A stretch of 64,000 nucleotides of DNA from CAVPCZ01 sp963779225 (lineage in GTDB: Bacteria; Bacteroidota; Ignavibacteria; UBA10030; UBA6906). This document shows, one piece after another, positions 29,363-38,763 of this stretch; the stretch's first letter is position 1, and each line of letters starts with the position of its first letter. The position numbers were made by a program, and so were the translations under genes. The notes under the pieces were generated by a model. The model had not been told where the DNA came from and searched no databases. It saw only the letters and a program-made list of their open reading frames with translations. The stretch is taken from contig CAVZWW010000003.1 of assembly GCA_963779225.1 (NCBI GenBank), positions 2,418,001-2,482,000 of the forward strand, given 5' to 3'.

Positions 29363-29713
29363 TACATGAGGACTCAAACCACCTGATGACGGGGTGGATG
29401 AGTCCTCTTTTGTTTTGCTGGCCTCAGACCAATCCTTTTTGATCGATCCATCACCCCGTAGTTTAAAGGTGATCTCCCCTTTGTTTTCACCGCGCCCAAC
29501 TTTGCATTGGATTTCTTCGATTACTACGTTTAGAAGCCTGCGTTTGACCTCGGGAATCGCTCCGGCATAGATATCGCCAAAATCCTGGAATACGCTCCGT
29601 AACTGCCGTTTATCGATTTGTTGGTTTTCGATGGTTCTGAGGAATGAGAGGCAAAACGAGAGGAAGGATCTGATCATCGAGACTTCTGTCCGGTTGATTT
29701 GTACACAATTCAA
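29363..29713 (-). pseudogene. C-terminal fragment of a large serine recombinase
   Basis: The peptide IPEVKRRLLNVVIEEIQCKV followed by GEITFKLRGDGS resembles the end of large serine recombinases, where a KRRLL-x-xIE helix and a beta-hairpin close the protein. The catalytic N-terminal and zinc-ribbon parts are missing. The frame runs on into the tRNA-Asn core next to it, a common layout for an integrase gene lying against its attachment site. Confidence 0.5.
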
Positions 29714-29902
29714 AGTAGCGAAAGTGGTTCGGATTCGCCATGTTGGACGCGGATGGAATATTGAAGAGGTACACCCGGGGAAACTACACCAATCTGCGCA
29801 GATGGTCAGATCCCCGGTGAAAGCATGGAGAATGATGTTGCGAGTTTAGCCAGGAATGCCGATATTTGCGTATCGCGATTCGCGATTGACAAAGGACATG
29901 TC

Positions 29903-30424
29903 ATGAAAAATCATAGTGGTATGCGTCCCCAGGATATCGTCATCCTCCTGAAAATCCTGGTCGTGCGCAATTCTCCTTGGCGAATCATCGATCTGGCATC
30001 AAGCCTCGACATGAGTCAATCTGAAATTTCAGAGGCGTTGAACCGTAACAAGATAGCGGGATTGATCGATGCGGGCAAAAAGGACATCCATCAGGCATCT
30101 CTTCTGGAGTTCTTGCTCTATGGACTCCGCTACGTCTTTCCCCAGCAACCCGGAGCGATTGTCAGAGGGATGCCCACAGCACACTCCGCGCCCCCACTTG
30201 CAAATCACATCGTTTCTGACACCGAAGTGTATGTCTGGCCGGATGGAGAGGGGAGTGCCAGGGGGCAGTCGATTGAGCCCCTGTACAGAACCGTCCCTCA
30301 GGCTGCACGCCGTGATCGGTCTTTGTATGAACTCCTTGCCCTTATCGATGGACTTCGCGTTGGAAAAGCCCGCGAACGGTCTCTAGCAGAGAAGGAACTC
30401 CGGAGGAGGATACTTTCCAAGTGA
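29903..30424 (+). CDS. winged-HTH protein paired with a nucleotidyltransferase
   Basis: A 173-residue protein with a winged helix near the N-terminus (DIVILLKILVVRN, then LASSLDMSQSEISEALNRNK) and a C-terminal part with the motifs LLEFLLYGLRYVFP, GMPTAHSAPPL and LYELLALIDGLRVGKARER. ATG 29903 has AAAGGA 6 bases upstream. It overlaps the next gene by four bases (GTGA), so the two are translated together. It is likely the regulator or antitoxin of the pair, but the function is not proven. Confidence 0.7.
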   Translation: MKNHSGMRPQDIVILLKILVVRNSPWRIIDLASSLDMSQSEISEALNRNKIAGLIDAGKKDIHQASLLEFLLYGLRYVFPQQPGAIVRGMPTAHSAPPLANHIVSDTEVYVWPDGEGSARGQSIEPLYRTVPQAARRDRSLYELLALIDGLRVGKARERSLAEKELRRRILSK

Positions 30425-31116
30425 ATCATAATCTGGAAATGCTCCGGGTTGTCGCGGGAGGGTTTCAGCATCTCCGGCAGCAAGTCGTGTTTATTGGTGG
30501 AGCTTCCGTGGCAATCTATGCTACCGACACCGCCGCGCCGGAATCCCGTCCAACCGATGACGTCGATTGTGTCGTCGAGGTAGGAACCCGACATGATTAC
30601 CACGTGCTGGAAGAAGAACTCAGAGGTCTCGGTTTCACGAATGACATGTCGGAAGGCGCTCCAATATGCAGATGGGTATTTGGGGGAGTCAAGGTTGACA
30701 TTATGCCGACAGACCCGGACCTTCTGGGATTCTCAAACAAGTGGTGCCAGCATGCTTTGCAGAATGCACGGCCTCACCTCCTTCCCGACGGGATGACTAT
30801 TCTCGTGTTACACCCACCCCTTTTCCTTGGAACGAAAATCGAAGCGTTGAAAGCTCGGGGGATGGCTGACCTCCGATTAAGCCCGGACTTTGAAGATCTC
30901 GTCTTCATCCTTCTTTTTCGGTCTGGTCTGCTGGAGGAGATCAACGATTCTGAATCGAATCTCAAACGATACCTCAAAGCGGAGATGCTCACGTTACTCA
31001 ATCATCCTATTCTGTCCGAGGCGATAGCGGCGGTGATCGGTTATGGTGCTGGAGAGAAGGCAGTCGAAACCGTTAAATCGAGAATTCAGGCGATTGCGGA
31101 TCTTGAGGTTGTATAG
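30421..31116 (+). CDS. nucleotidyltransferase (AbiEii/MNT-like), possible toxin
   Basis: A 231-residue protein of the nucleotidyltransferase fold: FIGGASVAIYA followed by RPTDDVDCVVEV (the G-x-S and D-x-D metal motif), then VDIMPTDPDLLGF as the third acidic strand. The start is a GTG that overlaps the stop of the HTH gene. An upstream HTH gene plus a downstream nucleotidyltransferase resembles the type IV AbiE-like layout, but the enzyme is shorter than AbiEii (about 300 residues). It lies beside recombinase remnants, a usual place for such modules. Confidence 0.7.
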   Translation: MNHNLEMLRVVAGGFQHLRQQVVFIGGASVAIYATDTAAPESRPTDDVDCVVEVGTRHDYHVLEEELRGLGFTNDMSEGAPICRWVFGGVKVDIMPTDPDLLGFSNKWCQHALQNARPHLLPDGMTILVLHPPLFLGTKIEALKARGMADLRLSPDFEDLVFILLFRSGLLEEINDSESNLKRYLKAEMLTLLNHPILSEAIAAVIGYGAGEKAVETVKSRIQAIADLEVV

Positions 31117-31219
31117 CTCTACCTGCGAGAATGCCCTGGGTCTATGGATGTCCGGCCGTGCCCGACCTTCTGCATGAGCCGTCCGAATTGTGTGTTAGTG
31201 AGACGACATCGGCATACCC

Positions 31220-31470
31220 CGGGCAGAGATCGGCCCGCCAATCGCACCCCGCGTAGAATACAGCTCACACCGCCGGCTTCTTACTATCGGATGCTTCACC
31301 GATTATGGTTGGGTCTGCGGTGGATCTCGAGAGTTTGTTTTGTTGAATCGACTGTACCGTACTTGTACCTTGACCGGAGAAGAAAGCGAAAATAGAGAGA
31401 ATCCGGTTTTCTGATGTGCCGCATTTCGTCAAATATCGGCGTTATTGCTCCGTCCCCTGTGGTTCGAGTC
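31220..31470. repeat. long intergenic repeat, copy E (partial)
   Basis: Only the right part of the repeat is present: the GAGATCGGCC block, the TGACTGTACCGTACTTGTAC block and the start of the tRNA-Asn core (GGTTCGAGTC), after which similarity to the other copies stops at about 31470. The rest of 31117-31615 holds no gene that I can support. Confidence 0.7.
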
Positions 31471-31615
31471 TTCGTCTTTTCAGCCCTTCTTTGCACGCTT
31501 CCCCGGCAGGGCTCATTCCACGTACTGTTTGACTATCCACCTTCCCCTCCGTATTTTACGGCCGTACCGTTGGTTCTCCGTGCCGTTGGGATCATACACG
31601 CCCGGGTAGGTTTCC

Positions 31616-33866
31616 ATGATCGGCTCAGTTGTTTCCCACTACAAGATCCTTGAAAAACTCGGCGAAGGCGGCATGGGGGTAGTCTACAAGGCCGAAGACA
31701 CCCGCCTCAAGCGAACCGTGGCGCTCAAATTCCTCCCGCCTGACCTCACACGAGATCCTGACGCCAAAGAACGCTTTATCCACGAAGCACAAGCCGCCTC
31801 CTCCCTCCAGCACAACAACATCTGTGTCGTTTACGATATCGACGAGACTGATGACGGACAAATGTTCATCAGCATGGAGTGCCTCGAAGGCGAGACTCTC
31901 AAGAAAGAGATCGAGCGCGGGCCGCTGAAGATCGAAGAGGCCCTTGACATTGCCATCCAGATCGCCCGAGGCCACACCAAAGCCCATGAATCTGGCATTG
32001 TGCATCGCGATATCAAGCCGGCCAATATTCTGATCACGTCGGACGGTGTCGCGAAAATCGTCGACTTCGGACTGGCAAAACTCTCCGGCCGCACTATGCT
32101 CACGAAGACGGGCTCCACGCTGGGCACGGCACCCTACATGTCGCCAGAACAGGCGAGCGGAGGAGTGGTTGATCACCGCACGGATATTTGGTCACTCGGC
32201 GTGGTACTGTATGAGATGATCGCGGGCCGTCGGCCGTTCGACGAGCGACTACGAACAGGCGTTGATCTATCAGATTCTCAACACAGAACCTGAGCCGCTC
32301 TCGAAGATCCGCCCCGAGACGTCCACCGGTCTGGCCCAGATCGTCGGACATGCCCTGGCAAAGCAGCCGGCAGAGCGTTATCAGACCATGGAGGATTTCC
32401 GGGACGATCTCGCGGCCGTCGCCGAGGGCCTCAAACCCCTCAAAGCCAAGCCTCTGGTCGACCATCCCGAGAAGTCCATCGCCGTGCTCCCCTTCATCAA
32501 CGACAGCCCCGACCAGGAGAATACCTATTTCATCAACGGGGTGATGGAGGAGATTCTGAACAACCTCCAGAAGATCAAGACGCTCAGGGTCATCTCCCGC
32601 ACGTCGGTCGAACAATATCGGGAAAGGAAAAAAACCGTCCGCGAGATCGCCGAGGAGCTGGGCGTGAACTACATCGTGGAGGGCAGCGGTCAGAAATACG
32701 GCAAGTCCTTTCGCCTGAGGGCACAGCTGATCATGGCAGAGCATGAGTCACATCTCTGGGGGGAATCTTTCCAGCAAAAGATCACCGATGTGGATGATAT
32801 CTTTAATATCCAGATCAAGATCGCGGAATCAATAGCTGAAGAACTCAAAGCGGTCATATCCCCTGAAGAGAAAAGGCTCATTGAAAAACTTCCGGCTGCC
32901 GATCTTGAAGTATATGATGAATATCTGAAGGCCCGCTCTCACATCTATGATGGCAGAAGGGAGGCGTTGTATAAAGCCCTGGAATTCCTGAACAGCGGCG
33001 TTGCGAAGAATCCTGGTTGGGCGCCTCTCTACGCGGGACTGGCTGAAGCCTGGCTGTGGATACAACAGAGCGCGTTCGAACAGCCGTCCGTCACCGCTCC
33101 CCAGATCATCGAGAACCTGAACAAGGCGCTGGCCTTGGACCCGGATCTTGCTGAAGCTCATTATCTCAGCGCCTTGATCGCACATCTCGTAGATTGGGAC
33201 TGGGAGAAGAGCGAAAAGGAGTTCTTGAAGGCCCTGGCCATCAACCCCAACGATGCCCTTTCCAGGGGACTCTATGCGCATCTCTTGTTGATCCTGCACA
33301 GGAAAGATGAGGCTTTGGCCCAGAATGAGCTGGCGCTCAGTCTTGACCCGCTGAATCCCATGGTGAAGATTGCCAATATCGGAACACTGTTGCAGGCCGG
33401 TGAATATCAGACCAGCTTGTCTCTCGCGGAAGAAGCCGTGGCCGACGATCCGGACAATCCCAACCTCAATCAGATGATCGAGATCGCCGCTTACAGGTTA
33501 CAGCAGTACGACAAAGTCCTCCGAGCGGTCCGATATGTTCTTCCCTTTCCCCTCGAGGAAGATGCGTATAAGGACATCGAGAGGATCTACGGCGAATCGG
33601 GGATCGTCACGGCGTATGAAAAGATCGTGGAGCGTCTGGAGAAATACGCCGAAAGCCAGCCCGTCGGCTTTTGGGATATGGCCTTCAGGTATCTTGTGGC
33701 GGATCAACCCGATAAATCCATGGATTGGGTCGAGAAGGGATTCGAGATGCACGACCCGCTCATGACCTACATCACCACACCAGCGCAATATTTCGATCGA
33801 CTGTTCGGAAATCCGAGGTTCATGGCCATATGTGAGAAAATGAACCTTCCGCTTCCAGAATCCTGA
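31616..33866 (+). pseudogene. serine/threonine kinase-TPR protein, frameshifted
   Basis: A Hanks-type kinase (glycine loop LGEGGMGVVYKA, VAIK-type Lys in VALKFL, HRDIKPANIL, DFGLAKL, APYMSPEQ) is followed by a TolB-like nucleotide-independent domain (SIAVLPFINDS to LWGESFQ) and TPR repeats (ALALDPDLAEAHYLSA, ALAINPNDALSRGLYA). One extra base near 32240-32246 moves the frame: RRPFDE is followed out of frame by SDYEQALIYQILNTEPEP. Without the shift the protein would have about 750 residues. It is probably inactive, unless the base is an assembly error. Confidence 0.85.
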
Positions 33867-34010
33867 TGAGACAAGTTTTCACGATCAGAAGATGTTTTCC
33901 AGTATATGCCGATCTGTTGCGCGGCGATCCACGCTTCCAGGAATTGCTGCGCAAAGGGAGGCTTATGACCGATCAGGAGTTGTCCGGAAGGGCAGTCATG
34001 GCAAACATCA
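33867..34010 (+). pseudogene. remnant of a second kinase/TPR-protein tail
   Basis: Just after the kinase gene the frame reads VYADLLRGDPRFQELLRKGRL, the closing motif of many kinase-TPR proteins, with no body before it. It may be a leftover of a tandem copy or an old 3' end of the gene upstream. Confidence 0.4.
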
Positions 34011-34011
34011 A

Positions 34012-34332
34012 CCGGCCTTCCTTCTCATGCCCCTCAACACCCTGCTCACCCAGACCCTGCTGACCCCGGGATGGCGGGCGAGCTCGGTCTGCGTCTTGAA
34101 TGGCCCGTCAGTAAGCATTTTCCTGTAGCTCTCTTGAAGTGCATCATAATCGATCCGCGGTTTTGATGTCTTTGCCGGACGGAAGGGAAGTATTAAGCCG
34201 CTCTTCTGTAACCGGGCAATTCCGGCTGGAGAGATCGAAAGGGTGGACTGGATGGGTGCTTCGGCAAGGGAAAAGACCTTTCGGGTTCCTTTTCCATGTT
34301 TCCTCGTATTCTGTTCGAGCTTCCTCTTTCAT
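34012..34332 (-). pseudogene. decayed copy of the small HTH gene
   Basis: On the minus strand LQESYRKMLTDGPF and LARHPGVSRVWVSRVL match LQHTYRRMLADGSF and LARHLGVSRVWVSRVL of the intact gene at 35253-35675. A frameshift near 34150 breaks the N-terminal half (it runs to a stop after KTADRL). It is a paralogue in decay. Confidence 0.65.
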
Positions 34333-34552
34333 CCCTCGCCTGAAGAATGAGACGATGGTGCCTGGACAAACGGAAACACCAGATCATCCGCATCAACGAT
34401 CAGGCAAGCTGTGTTGTCCGTGCGAAACCCATCACCGTGAGTAGCGATTCGTTCGGCAGACTGATCGATCTCAATACAGAGGATTTGGAGTTCGGACTAG
34501 CATCCTTTGCGGAAGCGCTAGGTGACATGCGTTGCTAATCGAACGAGCAAAA

Positions 34553-34858
34553 TCACAGGAGGTGATCAAGATCGCGGGAACCGTGAACGACACGGTGAAT
34601 CTCAATGGCGCTTTTTCGAATGCGGTAGAATACAAGGTAGGATCCCAGCGCGAGGATCCTATACCCCGCGCTACGGAGGGTAGCGTTTCGAGGAACCCGC
34701 CCGAGGTGGGGGTGACGGCCCAGCCCACCGATCCGGCGATCGAGCTCGTCGACGAATGCGGTCGCCCGTCCCGGGGTGTCTTGCGCGATGAAATCCAGGA
34801 TGCTCAGCAGGTCTTCCTGGGCCGCAGGGAGGTAGCGAACTGGAACCTCAGCGGGCAT
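34553..34858 (-). CDS. ParE/RelE-family toxin
   Basis: A 101-residue basic protein with the ParE/RelE fold signature: YLPAAQEDLLSILDFIA, the GRATAFVDELDRRIGGL helix pair, PHLGRVPR and the C-terminal strands YRILALGSYLVFYRI and IEIHRVVHGSRDLDHLL. Members of this superfamily poison gyrase (ParE) or ribosomes (RelE); the sequence alone does not decide which. It overlaps the antitoxin gene by 11 bases. Confidence 0.88.
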   Translation of the reverse strand: MPAEVPVRYLPAAQEDLLSILDFIAQDTPGRATAFVDELDRRIGGLGRHPHLGRVPRNATLRSAGYRILALGSYLVFYRIRKSAIEIHRVVHGSRDLDHLL

Positions 34859-35117
34859 TGAGACGGTGTCTGAGCTTGGCTACCAACTGACGGTGGGTTA
34901 TCCCCTTCTTCCCGGCCGCGGCTTGTGCCTGCGCCACGCCAAGCTTAGAGAACAGCTCCGCCTGTGCCTTGAGGCGCTCGTAATGATCGATGCTGGTGAC
35001 GACAAGTGCTCCTTCACCATTTCGTGTCAGGTATACCGGCACATCCTGCTCATGGCAGATCCGGGTGATCTCCCGAGTGCGGTTCCGAAGGCTGGAAATA
35101 GACTTGATCACTGGCAT
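34848..35117 (-). CDS. Phd/YefM-family antitoxin
   Basis: An 89-residue antitoxin: the N-terminal Phd/YefM DNA-binding fold (ISSLRNRTREITRICHEQDVPVYLTRNGEGALVV, read in parts) followed by YERLKAQAEL and a C-terminal tail that would wrap the toxin. It comes first in a two-gene operon with the ParE-like toxin, and a 13-bp palindrome upstream is a likely self-regulation site. Confidence 0.88.
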   Translation of the reverse strand: MPVIKSISSLRNRTREITRICHEQDVPVYLTRNGEGALVVTSIDHYERLKAQAELFSKLGVAQAQAAAGKKGITHRQLVAKLRHRLNAR

Positions 35118-35152
35118 GTGGATCCCTCCGCTTTGTCCACAATTTACGCATA

Positions 35153-35165
35153 ATTATGACATAAT
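35153..35165. promoter_or_regulatory. palindromic operator upstream of the toxin-antitoxin pair
   Basis: ATTATGACATAAT is a perfect palindrome about a central A, 36 bases upstream of the antitoxin start. Phd-type antitoxins repress their own operons through such sites, and the A/T-rich half-sites could also overlap a -10 element. Confidence 0.45.
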
Positions 35166-35252
35166 CAAGTACCGCCGGCAGTGCCCTCCCCCTCGTCATC
35201 ACAGCCGCAACGCGCACTTGTGCGCAGGAGCGTCGGGGTTGTCGGAAGGGGG

Positions 35253-35675
35253 TCAGTTGGCCTTCCTATTGCCTCCTTTCAACACCCTGCTCACCCATAC
35301 CCTACTGACTCCCAGGTGCCGGGCGAGGTCAGCTTGACTGGCGAAGCTGCCATCGGCCAGCATTCTGCGGTAGGTGTGCTGCAGTGCTTCATATTCGATG
35401 GGTACTTCGGGACTTGGGTTCTGTAGCCAAGGCCAGACCAGCCCTGCCTGATGCAAACTCTCGATTTCCATCTCGCCGAGCCCCGGCTCATCCGGCAGAC
35501 GCTCGCTGTCCATACATATCAGCCGCTGGCCGCGCTGCAAGCGGTGGATTTCGATGGGGATTCGGAGGAGAATGTAGTTCGAGTTTTCGTGTGTGTCGGA
35601 GAGCCAAGGGAACCTGAGGTCAACTCTCCGGTTCCCTTCATTCCCCCCCAATCGCTCATCCCGTGTAACGTGCAT
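35253..35675 (-). CDS. small HTH protein of a mobile-element module
   Basis: A 140-residue protein with a C-terminal helix-turn-helix (YRRMLADGSFASQ, then ADLARHLGVSRVWVSRVL) after a region rich in acidic residues (IEIHRLQRGQRLICMDSERLP). Genes of this form often accompany serine recombinases; here a recombinase remnant lies at 29.4 kb and a decayed second copy at 34.0-34.3 kb, so it is probably left from integrated elements. ATG 35675 is the upstream-most start; a later one is possible. Confidence 0.6.
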   Translation of the reverse strand: MHVTRDERLGGNEGNRRVDLRFPWLSDTHENSNYILLRIPIEIHRLQRGQRLICMDSERLPDEPGLGEMEIESLHQAGLVWPWLQNPSPEVPIEYEALQHTYRRMLADGSFASQADLARHLGVSRVWVSRVLKGGNRKAN

Positions 35676-35740
35676 GCTCCGGTCCAGGACCTATATGCTG
35701 CCTGGTACGTAACTCTATGGGGGCAAGCGAGGGTGCGAAA

Positions 35741-35775
35741 CAGAAGTGCCACATCTGTGGGATGTGGCACTTCTG
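35741..35775 (-). terminator. terminator downstream of katG
   Basis: CAGAAGTGCCACATC (35741-35755) and its exact complement (35761-35775) form a 15-bp perfect stem with a 5-base loop, 33 bases after the katG stop on the minus strand. The T-run is weak (GTTTCG). Confidence 0.65.
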
Positions 35776-35807
35776 GATGCTGCGCATCCCGGATGTCCCT
35801 CAGACGC

Positions 35808-38003
35808 CTATATCAGGTCGAAGCGGTCGAGGTTCATCACTTTGTTCCAAGCCATGATGAAGTCACGCACGAACTTCTCTTTCGCATCGTCCTGTGCATA
35901 GACCTCGGCGAGTGCGCGCAACTGCGAGTTTGAGCCGAACACCAGGTCCACGCGGGTGCCTGTCCACCTGGGTGCGCCGGTCTTGCGGTCGCGCCCTTCA
36001 AACGTCTCCCCGGCATCGGAGGTTGGTTTCCACACGGCGCTCATGTCGAGCAGGTTCACGAAGAAGTCGTTGGAGAGTGTACCCACCCGTTTCGTGAACA
36101 CACCGTGTTTCGACTGACCCACGTTCGCACCCAGCACACGCAGCCCACCGACAAGGGCGGTCATCTCTGGTGCGCTCAAGGTCAGGAGCTGTGCCTTGTC
36201 CACCAGCATTGCCTCGGCCGACACGGTGAAGGTCGTCTTCTGGTAATTGCGGAAACCGTCGGCCTGGGGTTCGAGCACGGCAAACGATTCCACATCCGTC
36301 CGTTCTTGCGAGGTGTCGGTGCGACCGGGAGTGAAGGGAACATCGACAGTGTATCCGGCAGCCTTTGCTGCCGCTTCAACCGCGGCGCAGCCGCCCAGCA
36401 CGATGAGGTCAGCCATGGAGACTTTCTTGCCGCCTTTCTGTGCGCCGTTGAAGTCCTTCTGGATCCTTTCGAGTGTGTCCAGCACCCTGGCCAGTTGCGC
36501 CGGTTGGTTGGCTTCCCAATTCTTCTGCGGCGCCAGGCGAATGCGCGCCCCGTTTGCGCCCCCGCGCTTGTCCGAACCACGGAAGGTAGAAGCTGAAGCC
36601 CAGGCGGTGGAGACAAGTTCCGACACCGACAATCCTGATGCCAACACCTTGGCTTTGAGACCGGCGATGTCCTTTGCGTCGATCAGGGGGTGATCGACAA
36701 CGGGGATCGGGTCTTGCCAGATCAGGTCTTCGGCCGGAACCTCAGGACCGAGGTAACAAACCTTCGGTCCCATATCGCGATGGGTCAACTTGAACCAGGC
36801 GCGGGAGAAGGCGTCGGCGAACGCCCGCGGATCCTTGTGGAATCGGCGAGAGATAGGTTCGTAGATCGGATCGAAGCGCAGCGACAGGTCGGCCGTGGTC
36901 ATCATAGGCCGATGCTTCTTCGAAGGGTCGTGTGCGTCAGGGATCATGTGCTCTGGCTTGACATCCTTGGCATGCCATTGCCAGGCGCCCGCCGGGCTTT
37001 TTACAAGCTCCCACTCGTAACCAAACAGCATGTCGAAGTAACCGTTGTCCCACTTTGTCGGTTTGGGCTTCCATGCCCCTTCGATGCCGCTGGTGGTGGT
37101 GTGCACGCCCTTGCCGGTGCCGAACCGGTTGATCCAGCCCAGTCCTTGCTCTTCGATGGGGGCAGCTTCCGGTTCCGGACCTACCAGCGCCGGATCGCCT
37201 GCGCCGTGCGCCTTCCCGAAGGTGTGTCCACCGGCGACGAGCGCGACAGTCTCTTCGTCGTTCATCGCCATGCGGGCGAAGGTTTCGCGCACATCGCGGC
37301 CCGAGGCCACCGGATCGGGCTTGCCGTTGGGGCCTTCGGGGTTTACATAGATCAGCCCCATCTGCACTGCAGCCAAGGGGTTCTCAAGCTCGCGGTCACC
37401 AGCATAACGCTTGTCGCCCAGCCAGGTAGTTTCCGTGCCCCAATAAATATCCTCTTCCGGCTGCCAGATGTCCACGCGGCCGCCACCGAAGCCGAATGTC
37501 TTGAAGCCCATGGACTCCAGCGCGCAATTGCCGGCCAGGATCAGGAGATCGGCCCAGGAGATCTGGTTTCCGTATTTCTGCTTGATGGGCCAGAGCAGGC
37601 GGCGCGCCTTGTCCAGGTTGCCGTTGTCAGGCCAGCTGTTGACCGGCGCAAAGCGCTGGTTGCCTGTACCACCGCCACCACGGCCGTCAGCAGTGCGGTA
37701 GGTGCCGGCGCTGTGCCAGGCCATACGAATGAACAGTCCGCCATAGTGGCCCCAGTCGGCAGGCCACCACTCCTGCGAGTTGGTCATGAGCGCGTACAAG
37801 TCCTTCTTCAGGGCCGCCATATCCAGCTTCTTGAATTCTTCGGCGTAATTGAAGTCGTGGCCCATCGGATTGGACGCCGGCGCGTGCTGGTGAAGGATGC
37901 CCAGATTCAGCCGGTTGGGCCACCAGTCGCGATTCGTTGTGCCTCTGCCGGCGGAGGTCCCACCGGAATGTCCCGTTACTGGGCACTTGCTTTCCTCATT
38001 CAT
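35808..38003 (-). CDS. katG: catalase-peroxidase KatG
   Basis: A haem enzyme that breaks down hydrogen peroxide by catalase and peroxidase reactions. The distal triad is Arg93, Trp96 and His97 in FIRMAWHSAGTYR; the covalent Met-Tyr-Trp adduct partners are in the MGLIYVNPEGPNG and FARMAMND segments; the proximal His is in GGHTFGKAHG. The length of 731 residues is normal, with both the active N-terminal and the degenerate C-terminal peroxidase domains. AAAGGAG precedes ATG 38003. A PerR-like regulator gene and a palindromic box lie directly upstream, pointing to peroxide-induced expression. Confidence 0.97.
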   Translation of the reverse strand: MNEESKCPVTGHSGGTSAGRGTTNRDWWPNRLNLGILHQHAPASNPMGHDFNYAEEFKKLDMAALKKDLYALMTNSQEWWPADWGHYGGLFIRMAWHSAGTYRTADGRGGGGTGNQRFAPVNSWPDNGNLDKARRLLWPIKQKYGNQISWADLLILAGNCALESMGFKTFGFGGGRVDIWQPEEDIYWGTETTWLGDKRYAGDRELENPLAAVQMGLIYVNPEGPNGKPDPVASGRDVRETFARMAMNDEETVALVAGGHTFGKAHGAGDPALVGPEPEAAPIEEQGLGWINRFGTGKGVHTTTSGIEGAWKPKPTKWDNGYFDMLFGYEWELVKSPAGAWQWHAKDVKPEHMIPDAHDPSKKHRPMMTTADLSLRFDPIYEPISRRFHKDPRAFADAFSRAWFKLTHRDMGPKVCYLGPEVPAEDLIWQDPIPVVDHPLIDAKDIAGLKAKVLASGLSVSELVSTAWASASTFRGSDKRGGANGARIRLAPQKNWEANQPAQLARVLDTLERIQKDFNGAQKGGKKVSMADLIVLGGCAAVEAAAKAAGYTVDVPFTPGRTDTSQERTDVESFAVLEPQADGFRNYQKTTFTVSAEAMLVDKAQLLTLSAPEMTALVGGLRVLGANVGQSKHGVFTKRVGTLSNDFFVNLLDMSAVWKPTSDAGETFEGRDRKTGAPRWTGTRVDLVFGSNSQLRALAEVYAQDDAKEKFVRDFIMAWNKVMNLDRFDLI

Positions 38004-38153
38004 CTTGGTTCTCCTTTCAGTTGGGGGATTGTATGATAGAGGGTGAAGATTTGACGGCTTCTTGAATACTCTTCCAGGTGTATGGATCAGTCATTGGCCC
38101 CTCCTCCTCTGCGGATGGATGCCCGTCGGGTTGGGGTTAGATGCAATATGGTA

Positions 38154-38168
38154 TTAGACAGAGTCTAA
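38154..38168. promoter_or_regulatory. PerR/Fur-type operator upstream of katG
   Basis: TTAGACAGAGTCTAA is a 7-1-7 palindrome with only the positions beside the centre unpaired. It has the size and form of a PerR box (TTATAATNATTATAA type). It lies between the regulator gene (ends 38187) and katG (starts 38003), about 150 bases before the katG start. Confidence 0.65.
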
Positions 38169-38186
38169 AGCAAGGAGAAAAAAAAC

Positions 38187-38582
38187 CTATTTCTTCCGCT
38201 TTCCCCTGATGACCACCTGAAAGTCCCTGACTTCCACGCCTTCAAGATTCTCCTGGCCCCGGATGGAAAGATCTTCCCACGGAATATCGATAATCTCACC
38301 CGTCACTTCATCAACGAAATGATGATGAGGCCGCGTATTTGCGTCAAAGACGATCGTTTCCTCCAACAGCCGTTGAGCTTTCAGAACGTGTTTTTCGACC
38401 AGAAGGTTGAGCGTGTTGTAGACCGTGGCCCGCGAGACCGAATGGCAAATGCGTTTGGCGCGCCTGAACACCGCGTCTGCGCTCAGATGCTTGTGGGCAA
38501 CCATCACTGACTTCACTACAGCAATTCGCTGTGGCGTTGGAGTGAGGGAGCAACTTTCCAGCAATTGAATCGCACTCTTCAT
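38187..38582 (-). CDS. PerR-like Fur-family peroxide regulator
   Basis: A 131-residue Fur-family repressor next to katG. The DNA-binding half reads TPQRIAVVKSV, HLSADAVFRRAKR and VSRATVYNTLNLLVEKHVL. The regulatory metal site is in FDANTRPHHHFVDE and GEIIDI. The structural zinc cysteines are missing (VDEV where most PerR proteins have C-x-x-C), and there is no C-terminal C-x-x-C pair. It presumably represses katG through the palindrome at 38154 until peroxide oxidises the metal-bound His residues. Short by a few residues compared with Bacillus PerR (145). Confidence 0.82.
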   Translation of the reverse strand: MKSAIQLLESCSLTPTPQRIAVVKSVMVAHKHLSADAVFRRAKRICHSVSRATVYNTLNLLVEKHVLKAQRLLEETIVFDANTRPHHHFVDEVTGEIIDIPWEDLSIRGQENLEGVEVRDFQVVIRGKRKK

Positions 38583-38763
38583 TCTGAAATATGCATAGAA
38601 GGAGAGAGAATAACAAGATTCCGATATGCCGCAGTATGTTTCCCTTGCACCCCCAGGCCGGACTGACCAGGTCAGTCGTCCAGCGTTGGAAATCTGCGGA
38701 GATTGCTCTCCCCTCCACTATATTCCTGCAACTGAAGGGATCATCAAAGTCGCGGATATCCCT

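Noticed and set aside
36690..38036. 448-codon plus-strand frame across katG
   Set aside because: It is antisense to katG, whose every motif is intact; GC-rich genes often leave such open complements.
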